NCBI GenBank assembly: GCA_024138025.1
Contig: JAMXBD010004239.1
Coordinates: 1 to 64,000, forward strand
DNA: 64,000 bases
DNA from: Combretum micranthum
Lineage: Eukaryota > Streptophyta > Magnoliopsida > Myrtales > Combretaceae
Direction of reading: 5' to 3'
The position numbers were made by a program, and so were the translations under genes. This document shows positions 47,340-57,819 of the stretch, one piece after another. The notes beneath the pieces are model-generated. The model worked only from the letters and a program-made list of their open reading frames with translations, was not told the DNA's origin and ran no database searches. Each line of letters begins with the position of its first letter. The first letter of the stretch is position 1.

Positions 47340-47530
47340 TTAGAATCAGTGACGTTTACTTTAACACAAGAGTTACAAATATAATAATTATTCTATTTAA
47401 CCTAAATTTGATCATAAACGTGACGAATAGTGCATATCCACCTATGTTTAATAAACATGACTAGAGTATAATGGAAAGGTAACGTTTGCAAAATCTGCAA
47501 ACGTTGCCAAATATCAAAATTCCTGTAGTG
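47340..47530 (-). repeat. Right terminal and subterminal repeats of CACTA 2
   Basis: Copies of gtgacgttta, ataaacgtgacga, ggtaacgtttgc and gcaaacgttgcc lead to the terminus ...cctgtagtg at 47,530. The innermost pair, acgtttgcaaaatctgcaaacgt at 47,482-47,504, is a short palindrome. Confidence 0.8.
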
Positions 47531-47533
47531 ATT

Positions 47534-48059
47534 CCTCAAATTGGGACTGGTAATGGGCAATAGATGATGTTTGAGCTAATTTGGCAAGCATGCCCTGAAC
47601 ATCTTCATAACCCGAGGGTCTAAATCTTTGTTAAAGAGCGTTAGTAAACTTAGTCCAAGAACTAAGTTGTTTGTTCATGTATATCCATTTGTACCAATTC
47701 AAAGCATCGCCCTCTAGGGCAAAAGAGGCAATGGTGATTCTCTGCTCATCAAGAATGTGATGAAATACAAAGAACTGATCCACTTTGAACAACCACCCTA
47801 ATACATCCTCCCTCGTCAACTTTGGAATCTCTAACTTTATCCCTTTTAGTAAATTCTCAAACTGATTGCTATGACCAGAAAATGATGAATCTTTTTCATG
47901 ATTATGAGAATGATTAAATTCGGAAAGATTCTGATTCATTTCTAATTTCTCAATTTTTTTTTTCTTCATTTTACTCAAACTATCTTGAATGGCAACTAAA
48001 GCCTGCTTCATAGCGTCCATTTCATCCATGGATTCATGAGATCGAGTAACAGGAGCCAT
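47534..48059 (-). pseudogene. Gypsy 2 gag N-terminal part
   Basis: Starts MAPVTRSHESMDEMDAMKQA 23 bases after the 5' LTR end, then a coiled-coil-like Lys-rich stretch and the capsid core FENLLKGIKLEIPKLTREDV, GWLFKVDQFFVFH, FALEGDALNWYKW. It is open for 142 codons, then loses frame at about 47,630 and meets CACTA 2 at 47,533. The rest of gag continues at 36,175. This ORF is among the best preserved of the element. Confidence 0.88.
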
Positions 48060-48061
48060 AA

Positions 48062-48082
48062 GACCAGGACGAGAGCACCAAA
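48062..48082 (-). other. Possible primer-binding site of Gypsy element 2
   Basis: Directly inside the 5' LTR, the reverse strand reads tttggtgctctcgtcctggt. The tggtgctctcg part sits where a tRNA 3' end should pair. I cannot assign the tRNA with confidence. Confidence 0.5.
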
Positions 48083-48495
48083 TGTTAAACCCAGTTTAGC
48101 CAATATCAAGTATAAAAGCCTCTTAACCTAATCCCTACTATGCCTCCACCAACAAATCTCCATATAAGAAATCGAAACCTTAACTCTACTCTCTCTTTCT
48201 CTCTTGTTTTAGTATTTCAAACTAACTAAGACTTGTGTTTGCACGCCGATGTGAAATTGATACAAAAATGGCTATTTGAGGAAGCCACCAACTCCACAAA
48301 TTACTTTGTACTGTAAGCTGAGATATTCCATATTTCATTCGACTTCTTCATTTTATACATATACAGTAGTCAAAACTACTTTCTGATATGATCTGATGTA
48401 AAACAGCTGTTTACAAAACTTAGGTTAGTTGTTAACAACTATATTTGTAAAGCCACTTGGGCTTGTTTCTAGATCTATGTAACTGGGTTGTAACA
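48083..48495 (-). repeat. 5' LTR of Gypsy element 2, 413 bp
   Basis: On the reverse strand it starts tgttacaacccag at 48,495 and ends ctgggtttaaca at 48,083. The two ends form an imperfect inverted repeat. It is homologous to the truncated 3' LTR at 31,931-32,317. Confidence 0.9.
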
Positions 48496-49965
48496 AAGAG
48501 GGGGAGAGAGAATTTATTTTTTGTATTTTTGTTAATGAAAGTAAAATATGAAAGATGTGACGTTATATTGGAAATGAAAATTATAAGAAAATAGGTGAGT
48601 TGGTAGAAAGAAAAAGTAGAGATAGATGAATAGTAGTAAATAGTAATGAATGGTAAATAAGACAATTAAATTACTGGTAGTAATAAAAAATGCGTAAAAA
48701 TGCTATATCTGGTATTTTTAGTTATTGAAAGATTCTAAAACTATTATTTTATGAATCTTTATATTATTACGAGCCTAATGACCTTATCAAAATATTTTTA
48801 CCGTTTTGCTCGTCTAAGCCTTAATTTCAAAAACTGATCCTATTCGAGTTTGAAACGAACTTAATTTTGGTGAATATGATCTTTTTATGTTCCGCTATAT
48901 AATTTCGGACTATAATATATAATTATCTCAATTTTATTGTTCTAGTGTTAAGAGTGCGGGATTACATGATATAAATCTTCTATAACACATTTTTTAAATT
49001 TGGATGGTTATTGGGGTTTTCATTTAGTTCTCGGCCTTTGAAAATTAATGAAACTATTGAAAAATCTAAGGGCTTATACACAAACATAAAAAAAAAACAC
49101 CCTAATATCATCTTATAAATAGTATTCTTTATTCTACAACATCTTCATTCACATCATTATACCATATTTTCATTAATCATTTCATCAAACACTTAGTGTA
49201 TGCATATATAATTACATTTCTATTTCCACATGCATGTCCATATAGCATTAATTTGTCAATATTACCAAAAGTTCTACTTCTATTTAACATTAATATCATC
49301 AAGAATATATATATATATGAAATAATAAATGAAAAAATATCAATTATACTTGTTTAGTAATAACTTTCAATCAATTCTTTCACTTCCCTAGTTCCTTAGC
49401 TTGGTTTCCACTTCAATTTGTCTTCTCTCTTAGTTCTTCACTTAAGATCTTATGTGTTATGATTGGAGATGGTTTTGATGTTGGAATTTTGAGAGTTTTG
49501 AAAACAAAATAAGAGGATTTAGAGAAAAAGAAGAAAAATTGCAGCTAAATGAATTAAGAAAGAAAGATTATGGTCTTCTAAACTTTCATGGGCTTGGATT
49601 TGGGATGTTGGGCTTGGGTTAGCTTAAGAGAAAAGAAAAAAGGAAATGGGCTTAAATTTTATAATAAATTATGAAATCAAATTCAAATGAAATGTTTTGA
49701 AGCAAAATAAATAATTAAGCATATTGTAATGAAAACTAAATTATTGAATTTCTATTATCAATTTATTTCTTCTAAATTCTTTTTATTATGTTCACCTATT
49801 CCTAATCACACAAATATTTTTATAGCTTCTTGCACTAAAATATTTAAAACAAATTTCTATATTAATCCGTATCAAAGTTCAAAATTATTTATTCATTTAT
49901 ATTACTTAACTATCACTATCTAACTACTTAATAGAAAGTTTAGGGTATTTTAGTCTCTCTTCACC
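48496..49965. repeat. Degenerate long-LTR-like sequence
   Basis: The first several hundred bases resemble 31,320-31,800 of the Gypsy 1 LTR (shared gagagag, then agacaattaaa-taccggtagtaa, then gctatagctg-like spacing). The stretch ends near tttagggtatttta at 49,940-49,955, like the ggggtatttca end of LTRs A and C. Gypsy 2 appears to have inserted at its left edge. No gene. Confidence 0.45.
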
Positions 49966-49969
49966 TTCA

Positions 49970-50800
49970 CCTTCAAATCGCCCTCCTACGTGTATCAAGA
50001 GGTTCAGCCTACATTAGCAAGAAACAAATTAAAAAACTTTGTTAAAGAAATTAGAACAACAATTTGTTTTTAACTTTTGATACGCATCATTAGCATCTTA
50101 GTAGTTCAAATCAACATGATTCATAACATACAGTCTATGAAAGGGAAGTAAGACAATATCATCCTTCATGAATAGCATAAATATACATAGTGCACAGTGA
50201 AGATTTGTTCATTTTTGTCAGTTTTGTCAATATGTGTTATGGAACATACGCGAGAAACTTAAAAATACACTAAAAGGAGTGAAAAAAATTACCTTATATT
50301 GGCAATCACCACACTTGACATCAATCCATCAGGATCTTTCTTTAGCTAGTTTTCGAGACAATAATAACTCGTCCAATCAAGATTCCACTAGGCTTGATAT
50401 ATGTACGTTAGTTTTTCCTTTTTTTTTTTTTTATTTACACATGTGCAAGAGAGACCTTGTAAGGATAGTTTGATTAATTTTTTCTTTTTTTTTTTTTAAT
50501 TTTCACATGTCTGTCAATAATAGGCTTACAAATCCACATAGGATAACAGACAAAATGAAGTTAAGTAGGATAGTATTTATGCCCCTGAAAAGTTTAATAG
50601 GTATGACAGTTGGACTTTTAAAAGTTTGGGTATCCAATTAGATTTTTCACGAAAGTTCATGTACCAAATGCGGCATTTTTCCTATAATATAAATAGATTA
50701 TAAATACAAATAAGATATAGATACAATACAAATAATCCAAACAGACCTTTAATTATACAAAGCCTTGTATATTTTGAAATCTCATTGGTTTTAATGGTTA
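49970..50800. other. Intergenic, nothing recognised
   Basis: AT-rich with poly-T tracts near 50,420 and 50,485. The ORF at 50,234-50,473 has no motif. Confidence 0.5.
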
Positions 50801-50829
50801 TCCTCAATCTTTCTAAAATGGAAGGATGC

Positions 50830-51010
50830 CATATCTCATCAGCATGAGAAGACTCTAGAATCTGTTTTTTTTTTTTTTTTTTCCTTTTTCAATTTTGCCT
50901 CAATTTTATTCAATTTGAAGAGGACATCTCATAATGCCTAATCCTTAAGTACTTTCGTGGAAAAAGAGGGTATGAGGACATCTGTAGTTCCATTAAATGC
51001 AGGGCCATGA
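50830..51010 (+). repeat. Upstream copy of a duplicated block flanking the NAC gene
   Basis: catcagcatgagaagact, then a poly-T stretch, then tttgaagaggacat and gtggaaaaagagggtatgag, and gttccattaa. The same order occurs at 57,195-57,345 in the same orientation, diverged. It may be an old duplicated promoter or a dispersed element. Confidence 0.6.
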
Positions 51011-51013
51011 ATT

Positions 51014-51283
51014 GTGACATCATCAAATGTCCGTTATAAGGAATCAAGAACATCACACTTTGTGCACAAGCTCAAGTTCTTGTTTGCCAAGGGTGACTTT
51101 GATATTCCTCGACCCCACCACAGCGACCTTCGTCAACAAACTCAAACCCTTGTTGCCAAGGGTGATTTTGATATTCCTAGACCCCACTACAACGATCTTT
51201 TAACTTTGGGATCAATATCATACGATTCAATAGCATGTGCAACTAATGGGAAATTTTGGGTTAGCGGTGTACCGAGGACTTAA
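51014..51283 (+). CDS. Small ORF with an in-frame 69-bp duplication, 89 codons
   Basis: Not a family I recognise. It contains two copies of a 23-codon unit that starts AKGDFDIPRPH and continues with -SDL or -NDL. The matching DNA blocks start at about 51,084 and 51,153, exactly 69 bases apart, with mostly third-position differences, which hints at past selection on the protein. No signal peptide. It has an ATG start but no visible intron. It could be a remnant exon or a chance frame over a tandem duplication. Confidence 0.35.
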   Translation: MTSSNVRYKESRTSHFVHKLKFLFAKGDFDIPRPHHSDLRQQTQTLVAKGDFDIPRPHYNDLLTLGSISYDSIACATNGKFWVSGVPRT

Positions 51284-51299
51284 AATAAAAAAGTTTATC

Positions 51300-51645
51300 T
51301 TAATGTGACAAGTTTTATACAAATATAATAGGTTGGTGTAAAAAATATAATAGATTCATTTGTGGTTTGGTATAAATATAGTATATTTATGTCGTTCAAA
51401 TACGATAGTTTTTTATATAAATGTGGCATGTTAGTACAAATGTAGATTAATTCGAATATGATAGGTCAAATATGCAATTATGATAAGTTCATTCTTATTT
51501 TAAATAACTTAATCCAATAAGAACCCATAGCTTATTAAAAGTGGCATAAAATGGATAGTTCATTGTAACTTACTATCATGGGTTGCCCAGTTAAGCATAT
51601 TATGCTGCCTATATTATTTATTTTAGGGTTACTCATGAGTTAGGT

Positions 51646-51683
<38 letters not shown>

Positions 51684-52780
51684 TCGTTAAGTTTCTTGTT
51701 TTTGCATATTTGCTAAGACCAAGAAGATATTATCATGTCCATAGATCTTATTAACACTTAACCTTAAAATACAAGTAACCTTTCTATAAAAAATATAAAA
51801 TAAAAAAAAAAAAATAAAGAAAAACACATATCGCATGTTTGGTGAAGAATAAAAACACTAATAATCTTTTCTAAAATACTCAATCGTCTAAAGAAATCAA
51901 CGATATTTCAATATTTTTCAAGTTCTTATGGCAGAATGATCGCTTATTTCCATAGTCTCTATTCAAATTTGAAAAAAAAATGGAATAACTTTTTATGAAT
52001 ATATAGAAAAATTCAAATCCAATTGGTGATAGTCCTCGTTGACGAAAATGATTACAATAAGTTTGATTGTGATTGAGTAACATTACTTCTTCAACCTGAA
52101 CTAATAGATCGCTCGAAGATGATGCAAGATTGATTAAGAGATTTCCAAATTCTATAATTACAAATAAACATATGGAAAAAGGGTGTTAAACAGCTAGTAT
52201 GAGCAGCAAATCATATATATATATATATATAATATATATGTATCTGCATGAATGAACGTAGCGCTTAGGATAACAAATACCGATCTATGTAGTAATAAGG
52301 ATAACAAAAATTTTGAATTATTATTATTATTATTTATTTATTTACACCAACTGATTTGAGTTTATTTGCTTGGTCAAAACATTATTTACTTGGTCCATAA
52401 TGTCAACTTACTCAAAATTTCATTTAAACAAAAATCCAACTCATTTTGTGGAAGTAGCTCAATGAATATCATTATCTTATTTATTTTTCTTTTTTGTTTC
52501 TTTTCCTTTCTTTTTGGCCGAATCCATTATCCTATTTCATTTTAGGCACACTGAACTTGAGAGTTAAATAAATAAATCCTTGACTAAGTGCCAAATTTAA
52601 CTTCTTTGATCACATCAATTCACAATTAAGTTAGGAGATACAATTTCAGCCTTTCGGTTTCAACTTTCCATCTGGCTAATGTCCAAAAGGGGCAAAGGTC
52701 GAAAGGAACACAACCAAAGCCTGTCTATCAACTTCGGAAGGAAGGGATCAAGGGTGACAGGAAGCTTCACCAGCAAACAC
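51300..52780. other. Intergenic region upstream of the NAC gene
   Basis: AT-rich. Contains an (AT)n run at about 51,648-51,677, another at about 52,216-52,240 and an (ATT)n run near 52,318-52,335. No convincing ORF. It likely includes the NAC promoter. Confidence 0.6.
51648..51677. repeat. (AT)n microsatellite
   Basis: About 15 uninterrupted AT units. Confidence 0.95.
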
Positions 52781-52791
52781 ACCTACTCTTC

Positions 52792-52798
52792 TATAAAT
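52792..52798 (+). promoter_or_regulatory. Probable TATA box of the NAC gene
   Basis: tataaat lies 101 bases upstream of the NAC start codon at 52,899, in ttctataaatgcacc. That predicts a transcript start near 52,825 and a short 5' leader. It is the only good TATA match in the last 300 bases. Confidence 0.6.
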
Positions 52799-52898
52799 GC
52801 ACCTCCTAGCCGCACTATCAAGCAAAAACTAACCAAACTACCATTTCTCCTTCCTGTGTATCTAAGCTAGTTAATGAAACCAGGTCTTGTTCAAGAAA

Positions 52899-54241
52899 AT
52901 GTCCATACTGCCCCCAGGATTCATTTTCAAACCCTCTGACGAAGAACTCGTCAATCATTACTTAAAACACAAGCTTTATGGATGCTTACCAGTTGAGAGA
53001 TATGTACAACATGATTTAATCATTCCTGATCACCTCATCATTCCAGAGTTGTATATATATGACTATGATCCATGGGAGTTGGAAGAAGTATTTAAAGGTA
53101 ATCCATTTCAATTAATTGAGATTAACATTTGATCTTTTTCGCATGTCATCACGATAATACTTCCATGCATTGATGTGGTCATAGAGCGATCGCTGCTACA
53201 GTTGGACAATGGCCAGTGTTACTTCTTTTGTCCCCGACGCAACAAATATCACAAAGGCCATGGAGAAAATCGGACAACTAAGTCAGGATATTGGAAATCC
53301 AGAGGTAAGAAAATAACAAGAAGAAGATCAGGAATAACAGCGGAAAAGATTGGGCTGACCTTCTATCGGGGTCACCAGCGGAATGGTATCCTTACCGAGT
53401 ACAAAATGCATCAATATAGGCTAGTCTCCAACAACACATATGACAGCAACGTTCCAGAGGAGGTTAGTACTAGTTAAACATCTTCCCTTTCCTCTTGACT
53501 ATCAATCACACACGTCAAGTTTGATTTCTTGATATAAATCTCCCTTTTCAGTTACTCCAGTAATTTTTTCATTTTTATAGTTGACAATGTAGTATTTATC
53601 TAATTCAGCACATGCTTTTCAGTGCAGATGTCTTATGACCTTTGCTACATTTTTGTGAATAAAACTAAGCATGACCAAGTTGACAATGGTCCCATATGCA
53701 AAGAAGGAAATTCAAGCACCTCCATAGTTAGCACAGCTAACAATTCCATAATCAACACTTATATTCAAAGTGATGAAGGGGTAAGATAATTGTTATATAT
53801 ATTCCAGCAGTTGACTATCGTCATCCTTTTCAGCTAATTCAGCTCAAAATTGATACACATATATACTTTCAGTATCAAATAATGGAATTAGAGGACACCT
53901 ACAGCTCACAACCACCAATTTACTATGGCAACGATGAAATTTATCCTATACAACATAATTATGGTGTGGACGGAGGATTAGCAGTCCCCCCCACTAATTA
54001 TGCATATGCAGGAAGCTACAGCTCCCAATTTCCAGGTGATCGTGAATTGGTAAGATGGTTACCTATTCTAGCATTCTACTATTGGCTTCCACTTTATGTA
54101 TTTTCAGCTTATAAAGAAAAAATACACACTTGTCAGGATCAATCAATGGAATTGGAAGTTTCTTGCTCACTGCCATCACTCAATAACAGCTGCAGCATGA
54201 TTTATCCTCTACAATGGATATATGACATGAACACACGATAG
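52899..54241 (+). CDS. NAC-domain transcription factor, five exons, 303 residues
   Basis: NAC proteins are plant transcription factors that bind DNA through a conserved N-terminal domain and activate through a variable C-terminus, in the nucleus. Exons: 52,899-53,097, 53,185-53,462, 53,628-53,780, 53,873-54,049, 54,137-54,241. All have GT-AG borders and the frame stays open (912 bases with stop). Subdomain [19 protein letters not shown] (residues 4-21). [53 protein letters not shown]. Differences from the usual domain: WKATGK is WKSRGK, the link between DPWEL and YFFCPR is changed, and subdomain B carries an extra IIPDHL-like repeat. The exon 1/2 intron falls at the standard NAC position. Start chosen at the ATG before SILPPGF. 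Likely real, but divergent. Expression is unknown. Confidence 0.85.
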
Positions 54242-57180
54242 GATTTTCCTTCCACTAGTCAGATATATACAGGAAGGAGTATCCGATCGAGATCAACTAG
54301 ATATTAAAGCATAAGATAACTCATGTAGGGTCAATCACTTATCAGCCTTTTATAATATGTATATGGGTTTCAACCTCTTTTTTTTTTTTTTTTTTCCTTC
54401 CAATGTAGCAAATGGAAAAGAAGGAATTGAACGTATTCTATCCATATGAGTGAGTAGAGTTTGTCCTATGGCCATGGGGCCTGCATCACAGTCATGTTTT
54501 GTTTAATAGCTCAATTAAATTAAATTCATCAAAAATGTACTCAAATGTCTAGTGTGCATCATGATCACCATAACCCAGAGGGTATGTACAAAACTCTCAT
54601 GTTGTTGAAGTACAGATCCATGTTGATGATACTAGAAGGTTGAGTGTGTATTCCAATCATCATGGTTGCTCTTTGTTATATAAGAGTAAATACAGTGACA
54701 TACATATACATTGTTATTTCGAAGTTAATCCAAAATTAGGTTGTAGATAACTCGTCTTTTCAAACTTTACAATACAGGCAATACGGTTAAATTGCTTAAC
54801 ATGGCAAAATAAAAACTTTCAGAAAATGAAGCTAATCGAATAATGAATAGCTCAGATGCTAATAAATCTACTAATATTTTTAGAATTTGATTGCTATAGA
54901 GCTCTATCGCTTACTACCTCCAAAGAAATAATTATACCAATCTTCTTCGAACTTCACAAAACAACTGATTTTACTCACCAGAGCTGGACCTCAGCCATCA
55001 AGTGAGAGGGTATGCTTTGCATGTGCGAAATGATATATTTGCTTGACACCAGAATTTTGCCCAACACAATTGACCAAGGAAGATATGAAAAAACACATCT
55101 TTGACTTGGTCACACTTTTGTTCCCTATAAATGACTCATAGCTTGATGCCACATTAAACTTTCATCTATAGTCGGTAAAATCCTTACATGAGAATAAATA
55201 CATGTGCAAGACTTTGGTGCATATTGTTGGTTGCTTTGGTGTGGGTTTAGCATATATTTCATATCTATTTCAATTAAACTATTTATCAAAAACAAATATA
55301 ACTAAAAAATAAACATTTTTACTCATACACACATCTTATAAATCAGATACAAATACAGACGAAATTCATATAAAATACAAAAAAAAAAAAAAAAAGACCA
55401 TCCAAATAGATCCTAGTGCCATTTACTATGAGTTTTGCATACGAGATTTATCTAAGAATACCCTGATGTAGTTTAGGTTCATGTATTTGATTGCACTTTC
55501 AACTAACAGCCGTCTCCATTATATTATTTGTCCTTAGTTCAACAGATCCAACATCCAGATTATCAGCGGCATGTCAATATTTGAACCAGATAAAGAGGGA
55601 TAGACAATGCATTCCACATTAAAGGACCACAAAATACATATGCCCATATCAGCGATGCTCAGCGTAAGTGATGTTTCTTGACATTCATAGATAGGTACAC
55701 ACATCCGACAAAGCAGTCCAATATTTTGTTGCCCAGACGAGACCGATAACCACGTTTTTTCATGAGGTCACACTCAGTATACAGATCCAGAGATTCAACT
55801 GCAAAGCTTTTAAAAACTAATATCATATAAAAATAAAATTAGAGGAAAAAAATTATAAAGTTACTACCATATATCACATGTTGAAGATGCGATATAAGGA
55901 TTTATATAATACACATTTTTAACATACAATATAGCAATGTACTTTGGTAAACTTTTAAAAATAGTTATATCACATGACCAATATGAGATATATGTCTGAA
56001 TCTGTATTGTATATTAGTTATGTGATGTACGTTGAATAATTACATGTATACACAAAAAACCCTATATCACAAGTTCAACAACATGCGACATAGTATGATA
56101 ATTGTGTAATTATTTTTATCCAAGTTGTATTAAGTTTTTTCGCTAACTTGCTTTTTAATCCGAGGATGATGTATGAGAAAGAAGAAAATACTTCATCTTA
56201 CCTTTGAAAGATATATAGATATATATATGCCAAGGGTGATTATTCATACTATATGATGCTTCAATGTTGCCTTATAGATAAGACCATGCGAATATCTGAT
56301 ATATTATGATCAGTTTAGGCATAGGAAATAATATCATTATTAGAAATTCAGCCATTCAACATCAAATGCTATCTTGGGATCTATCCAGGAACTAGCCATA
56401 ATTGAAATAAAAGTGGAAGGATAACAATGATTAATAGGTAGTGAGTATAAGCTAGAAATACACATGATTCTAACCCTTGGGAACTAATTGAGTTCAACCA
56501 TTTTAGATATGGATTTTAATTGAGTTTAAACTTAAAACGAATCTTGTTATTTAAGTCAAGATCAAGCTTTTATTCAATTTGCGTTCACTCTAAAGCTAGG
56601 TTCATTGGATGGCTTGTAAGTGCCCTTGTGATCTTTATATTAATATAATATTAATCACATAGACGAACTCATAAACTTGTAAGCTCAAGCTTGTTTAGAC
56701 TTTGATAGTATAGATGAGCTTTTGAGCTAAAGGCGAGTTTCAGATTCTTCCATGAGATCAACTGAGTTAGAATCTAGAATTTTTAGTCTTGGTCAAAACA
56801 TAACTCAACTCAAATTCCATAATTTCCTAACGAATTAAGCTTGAGCCTTAAAAACAAGCTTTGTAATTCCTTATGCACTTGTAATAACCCTTACTTTTTT
56901 TTTTTTTTTATGCATAGTCAAATTTTCCATTTCTTACATATCATAATTGCTGAAATAAACGAGGGCTAAAATGGTAAAATGAGTATAAGTTTTGGATGAG
57001 TTTTCGGTTATAAATATTGGATCAAACCGTGTATGCTATATTATAATTATAGGTTTTAAAATTTTGAAAATAGAATTCTATCATATAAAAACTAATGTTC
57101 AGTCTTAAAATCTATTCGTTCAGGTAGAGTTGCATACAATTTAGAGTTTTTTTTTATGGTTACGGGTACTTATACTAAAT
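54242..57180. other. Intergenic region downstream of the NAC gene
   Basis: About 2.9 kb, AT-rich, with poly-T (about 54,380-54,396), poly-A (55,380-55,395) and poly-T (56,898-56,910) tracts. No ORF of note and no recognised element. Confidence 0.6.
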
Positions 57181-57194
57181 TACAAGGAGAATTG

Positions 57195-57400
57195 TGCTCA
57201 TCGGCATGAGAAGATTTTATAATAATTTGTTTTAATTGTTATTATTGTTCCGTTAATTTTACGTAACTTGAAGAGGATGAAATATTTTTGTGGAAAAAGA
57301 GGGCATGAGGATCGATGTTGTTCCATTAATTATAGGACGATCAAAGGCTTAGTTGTAAGCTATTTACTTTGTTCTATAAATAGCATAAGTTATATCATGT
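57195..57400 (+). repeat. Downstream copy of the duplicated block flanking the NAC gene
   Basis: Matches 50,830-51,010: catcggcatgagaaga, acttgaagaggatg, gtggaaaaagagggcatgag, gttccattaa. It is followed by a TATA-like tctataaatagc at about 57,373. Confidence 0.6.
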
Positions 57401-57460
57401 GTTGAATTGACTAGTCTCTTTATGTGCTGTTCAATTATAAACTAGGAATGTCGCAAGTAA

Positions 57461-57703
57461 GTGAACTTAACTCTTGCGACTTTGTTGTTCATTGTAGCCA
57501 AAAGTTACCAGAAATTTCAGCAATTTAAGGTAACCTGCTACCTGAAGGAATCAAATTTTGTTGCAGATAAAATAGCTAATATGATGTGTAGCCAGGAGGT
57601 CGAATCATGGATACCATTTGTCCCTTCTGATTTTGTTTTGCTGCAGATGAAGATTGATAAAGCTCAACAAAGCTCAAATAGGATTTCCAGAGTCGTTTGT
57701 TAA
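57461..57703 (+). pseudogene. RNase H C-terminal fragment, LINE-type
   Basis: The frame reads VTCYLKESNFVADKIANMMC then WIPFVPSDFVLLQMKIDKAQ and ends ISRVVC. The pattern '(H/C)-Y-R-E-x-N-x-VAD-x-(L/I)A' followed by PS..L...DK is the end of the RNase H domain found in plant LINEs and in RVT_3-type proteins. RT and endonuclease parts are absent. Remnant only. Confidence 0.65.
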
Positions 57704-57744
57704 TAGAAATCTAGTTGAGGGGCTTTTGTTCATTGGTCATTGTT

Positions 57745-57815
57745 TAATGGTAATCAAGTTAAAAAGCTTATTATGAGAGCTAGAGCAAAGGACTTAGGAG
57801 TGTACAAAAACAAAT
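57745..57815 (+). pseudogene. Stray fragment of a Gypsy pol 3' end
   Basis: atggtaatcaagttaaaaag and attatgagagctagagc closely match 63,945-63,985, the last coding part of Gypsy 3 (peptide IMRARA). It lies upstream of the Gypsy 3 5' LTR in the same orientation, so a second copy of the family once ended here. Confidence 0.7.
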
Positions 57816-57819
57816 GTTT

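Larger units (their letters stand above)
36179..47530 (-). mobile_element. CACTA transposon 2, non-autonomous 'Pack-CACTA', 11,352 bp
   Basis: Left end cactacaacaaaatgacctt and right end (reverse strand) cactacaggaattttgatat continue to ttggctacgt and ttggcaacgt, giving about 30-base imperfect terminal inverted repeats. A 3-bp duplication att flanks it. Both subterminal zones are full of aacgtggc/gacgttt-like repeats. I find no TNP2 or Transposase_24 motif inside. On the minus strand it carries exon-intron fragments of three host genes in the order kinase (45.8-46.0 kb), PIG-O (44.6-40.5 kb), UTP13 (38.7-38.3 kb). It disrupts the gag of Gypsy 2. Strand is given as that of the captured exons. 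Confidence 0.93.
31931..48495 (-). mobile_element. Ty3/Gypsy element 2, short-LTR chromovirus, split by CACTA 2
   Basis: Reverse-strand order: 5' LTR (48,495-48,083), gag (48,059-47,534, then resuming at 36,175), zinc knuckle and protease (35,849-35,427), RT, RNase H, integrase, a chromodomain-like tail, polypurine tract, 3' LTR (32,317-31,931). The 11.35-kb CACTA 2 lies in gag. The 3' LTR is cut by the 5' LTR of Gypsy 1 and lacks its last 50 or so bases. The two LTRs differ at roughly one site in nine by eye and by a 30-odd base indel, so the insertion is old. Short LTRs plus a chromodomain suggest the Reina group (inference). Confidence 0.88.

Noticed and set aside
54106..54136. Alternative acceptor (tattttcag at about 54,106) for the last NAC exon
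   Set aside because: The acceptor at 54,136 gives an exon that starts DQSMELE, parallel to exon 4 (YQIMELE). The earlier site adds ten residues that do not look conserved. Both keep the frame, so it is not excluded as a variant.
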